A DNA stretch of 34,020 nt from Lachnospiraceae bacterium UBA7050 (GTDB lineage Bacteria; Bacillota; Clostridia; Lachnospirales; Lachnospiraceae), in NCBI GenBank assembly GCA_002493905.1, contig DLAJ01000011.1, forward strand, positions 87,834-121,853. The letters run 5' to 3'. The notes below the pieces were generated by a model. The model searched no databases. It was given only the letters and a program-made list of their open reading frames with translations, and had not been told where the DNA came from. The position numbers and the translations under genes are program-made. Shown here one piece after another: positions 32,873 through 34,020 of the stretch (within the stretch, counting starts at the first letter, position 1; every line of letters begins with the position of its first letter).

Positions 32873-34020
32873 GAAAGTATAACAGTAGTTTTAAGACTGC
32901 CTTTATCTCTGAGGAGGGCAGTAAGCTTAGGAATAATGATTATTTCGGCTTTGTTGAGATGGATAACTATGCCTGTTATGTAATTGCTGACGGAATCACG
33001 GATATAAGGGATTCACAAGGCGCAAAAAGGGCGATAGAGGCGGTGATCAATGCGTTTCTTCTTGCCCCCGGTATTCGTAAAAGAAAGATAAAGACTTATC
33101 TGCGTTTAGCCAATCGGGAGCTTTTGACAGGGGAAAGCTATGAAAAGTTAAAGGCTTCAATTATCGTTGTGGTTACTGACTATGAGAAATTCCGCTATGG
33201 ACATGCGGGAAATGCAAGGCTTAGGCTCTACCGGAATGGAAGAAAGATATTGGCGTCCGCCGATATGTCACTGGGTCAGGATATGGTGAGGGCAGAACTG
33301 CTGACGGAGGATAAACTTGCAAAGCATGAGGAGAGAAATAATCTTTTAACCTATCTTGGCAAAGAAAAGTTTACACCATTTATTTCTAAGAAGATCAGGT
33401 TGGTTAATGGAGATATCATTGCCCTGTACACAAAGGGGATATGGGAAAATCTGGATGAAGGTGAGTTGGCTGATGTATTTGCTGAAGCAGGAAATGAACC
33501 TGCCGAGGAATGCGATCAGATTGAAGATCTCCTGTTGTCAAGGCAGCCGGTAGATCTGGATAATTATACGTTTGCCGCGATTTATATTGACAAGATTTAT
33601 ATTGATCCGAACCGTAAAAAGCGGATCAGAAAGATTGTTGTCATTGTCCTTGTGATATTCATACTTGTACTGGTGATCGGGGTCATCCTTTATTTGTGGA
33701 GAAGGGGCAGGACACAGAAGCGGGAGCGAATGCAGGAATGTTTTTCTAATACGGAGACTTACATAGAGGACAACAATTTTATCAGGGCAGAGGAAGAATG
33801 CAAAAAGGCTTTGGAGCTGGCGCAGGACTTACATGACAGGGAGACAGAGGAACATTATAAACATTATCTGGTTTGTCTGGAAGCGGTGATTCGGGCGGAT
33901 GATTATTTTACTGAAGGAAATTATACGGAAGCGAAAGAGGCTTATCTGACTGCCAGAGCGAGGGTACGGTTTGCTGACAATCAAGGCGTGGAATATATTG
34001 ATGCCCGTGTTATAATAGGG
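32869..34020 (+). CDS. PP2C-like protein with membrane helix and helical tail (partial)
   Basis: Open from the ATG at 32869, which overlaps the previous stop, to the window edge: 384 codons with no stop. Residues 1-245 are PP2C-like: NNDYFGF (23-24), IADGITD (40-42), GHAGNARLRLYRNG and DNYTFAAIYI (231-232). The third metal motif reads YTKGIWE (188-190) where active enzymes have an SDG or CDG, so a key Asp is lost. A membrane helix (about 255-277) follows. The region after it has TPR-like helical pairs (FIRAEEECKKALELAQ, then YFTEGNYTEAKEAYLTARA). The phosphatase-like domain is cytoplasmic and the tail should be outside. It may be a pseudophosphatase that reads an external or assembly signal. 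Confidence 0.85.
   Translation, partial: MRKYNSSFKTAFISEEGSKLRNNDYFGFVEMDNYACYVIADGITDIRDSQGAKRAIEAVINAFLLAPGIRKRKIKTYLRLANRELLTGESYEKLKASIIVVVTDYEKFRYGHAGNARLRLYRNGRKILASADMSLGQDMVRAELLTEDKLAKHEERNNLLTYLGKEKFTPFISKKIRLVNGDIIALYTKGIWENLDEGELADVFAEAGNEPAEECDQIEDLLLSRQPVDLDNYTFAAIYIDKIYIDPNRKKRIRKIVVIVLVIFILVLVIGVILYLWRRGRTQKRERMQECFSNTETYIEDNNFIRAEEECKKALELAQDLHDRETEEHYKHYLVCLEAVIRADDYFTEGNYTEAKEAYLTARARVRFADNQGVEYIDARVIIG

Noticed and set aside
24794..34020. Type VII (ESX) secretion cluster, because FHA proteins occur there too
   Set aside because: No WXG100 proteins or EssC-type FtsK ATPase are present, while the sheath-like and tube-like genes are not part of T7SS.

Overview
The window looks like chromosome of a low-to-mid GC Gram-positive anaerobe of the Clostridia, most likely Lachnospiraceae. 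This is inferred from gene content and style: AGGAGG-type ribosome sites, several TTG/GTG starts, a Csp-like S8 protease, a BlaI/M56 regulatory pair, and no outer-membrane genes. No taxonomic search was run.

Layout. (1) 1-6474: cell-surface polysaccharide genes. These are three family-2 glycosyltransferases, a polyprenyl-phosphate sugar-1-phosphate transferase that starts glycan assembly, and an LCP ligase that attaches finished glycan to the wall. (2) 6501-8327: glmS, which supplies glucosamine-6-phosphate. (3) 8436-16093: envelope and proteostasis genes, each in a small transcription unit: a membrane HtrA protease, a nucleoside-hydrolase lipoprotein, a ClpX-type unfoldase with an unusual low-complexity insert, a lipoprotein whose last 11 codons plus stop are repeated in tandem, and an S8 protease whose start codon abuts a strong hairpin. 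(4) 16314-17714: a lone AAA ATPase/DUF234 gene between a terminator and a repeat-rich non-coding stretch. (5) 18141-20638, minus strand: a carbamate kinase with altered glycine motifs and a MATE exporter. (6) 20922-22391: a polytopic membrane protein. (7) 22482-24444, minus strand: BlaI-like repressor, M56 membrane protease and a small secreted protein.

(8) 24583 to the window end is the most interesting part. A near-perfect promoter and a 12-codon leader ORF precede a tightly packed operon. It encodes a membrane-anchored vWA protein, a 726-residue protein that reads like a fused TssB-TssC contractile sheath, two adjacent Hcp/TssD-like tube proteins, a J-domain protein, a lipoprotein, two FHA proteins and two PP2C proteins. 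The second PP2C lacks a metal-binding Asp, carries a membrane anchor and helical tail, and is cut by the window edge. Type VI secretion systems combine sheath, Hcp, FHA, PP2C and vWA parts in the same way, but they belong to diderm bacteria. The best reading is a monoderm T6SS-like contractile apparatus with phospho-signalling control. Baseplate, spike, ATPase and kinase genes are not in the window and would be expected downstream.

Homology statements come from reading motifs by eye. No alignment, structure prediction or database search was possible.
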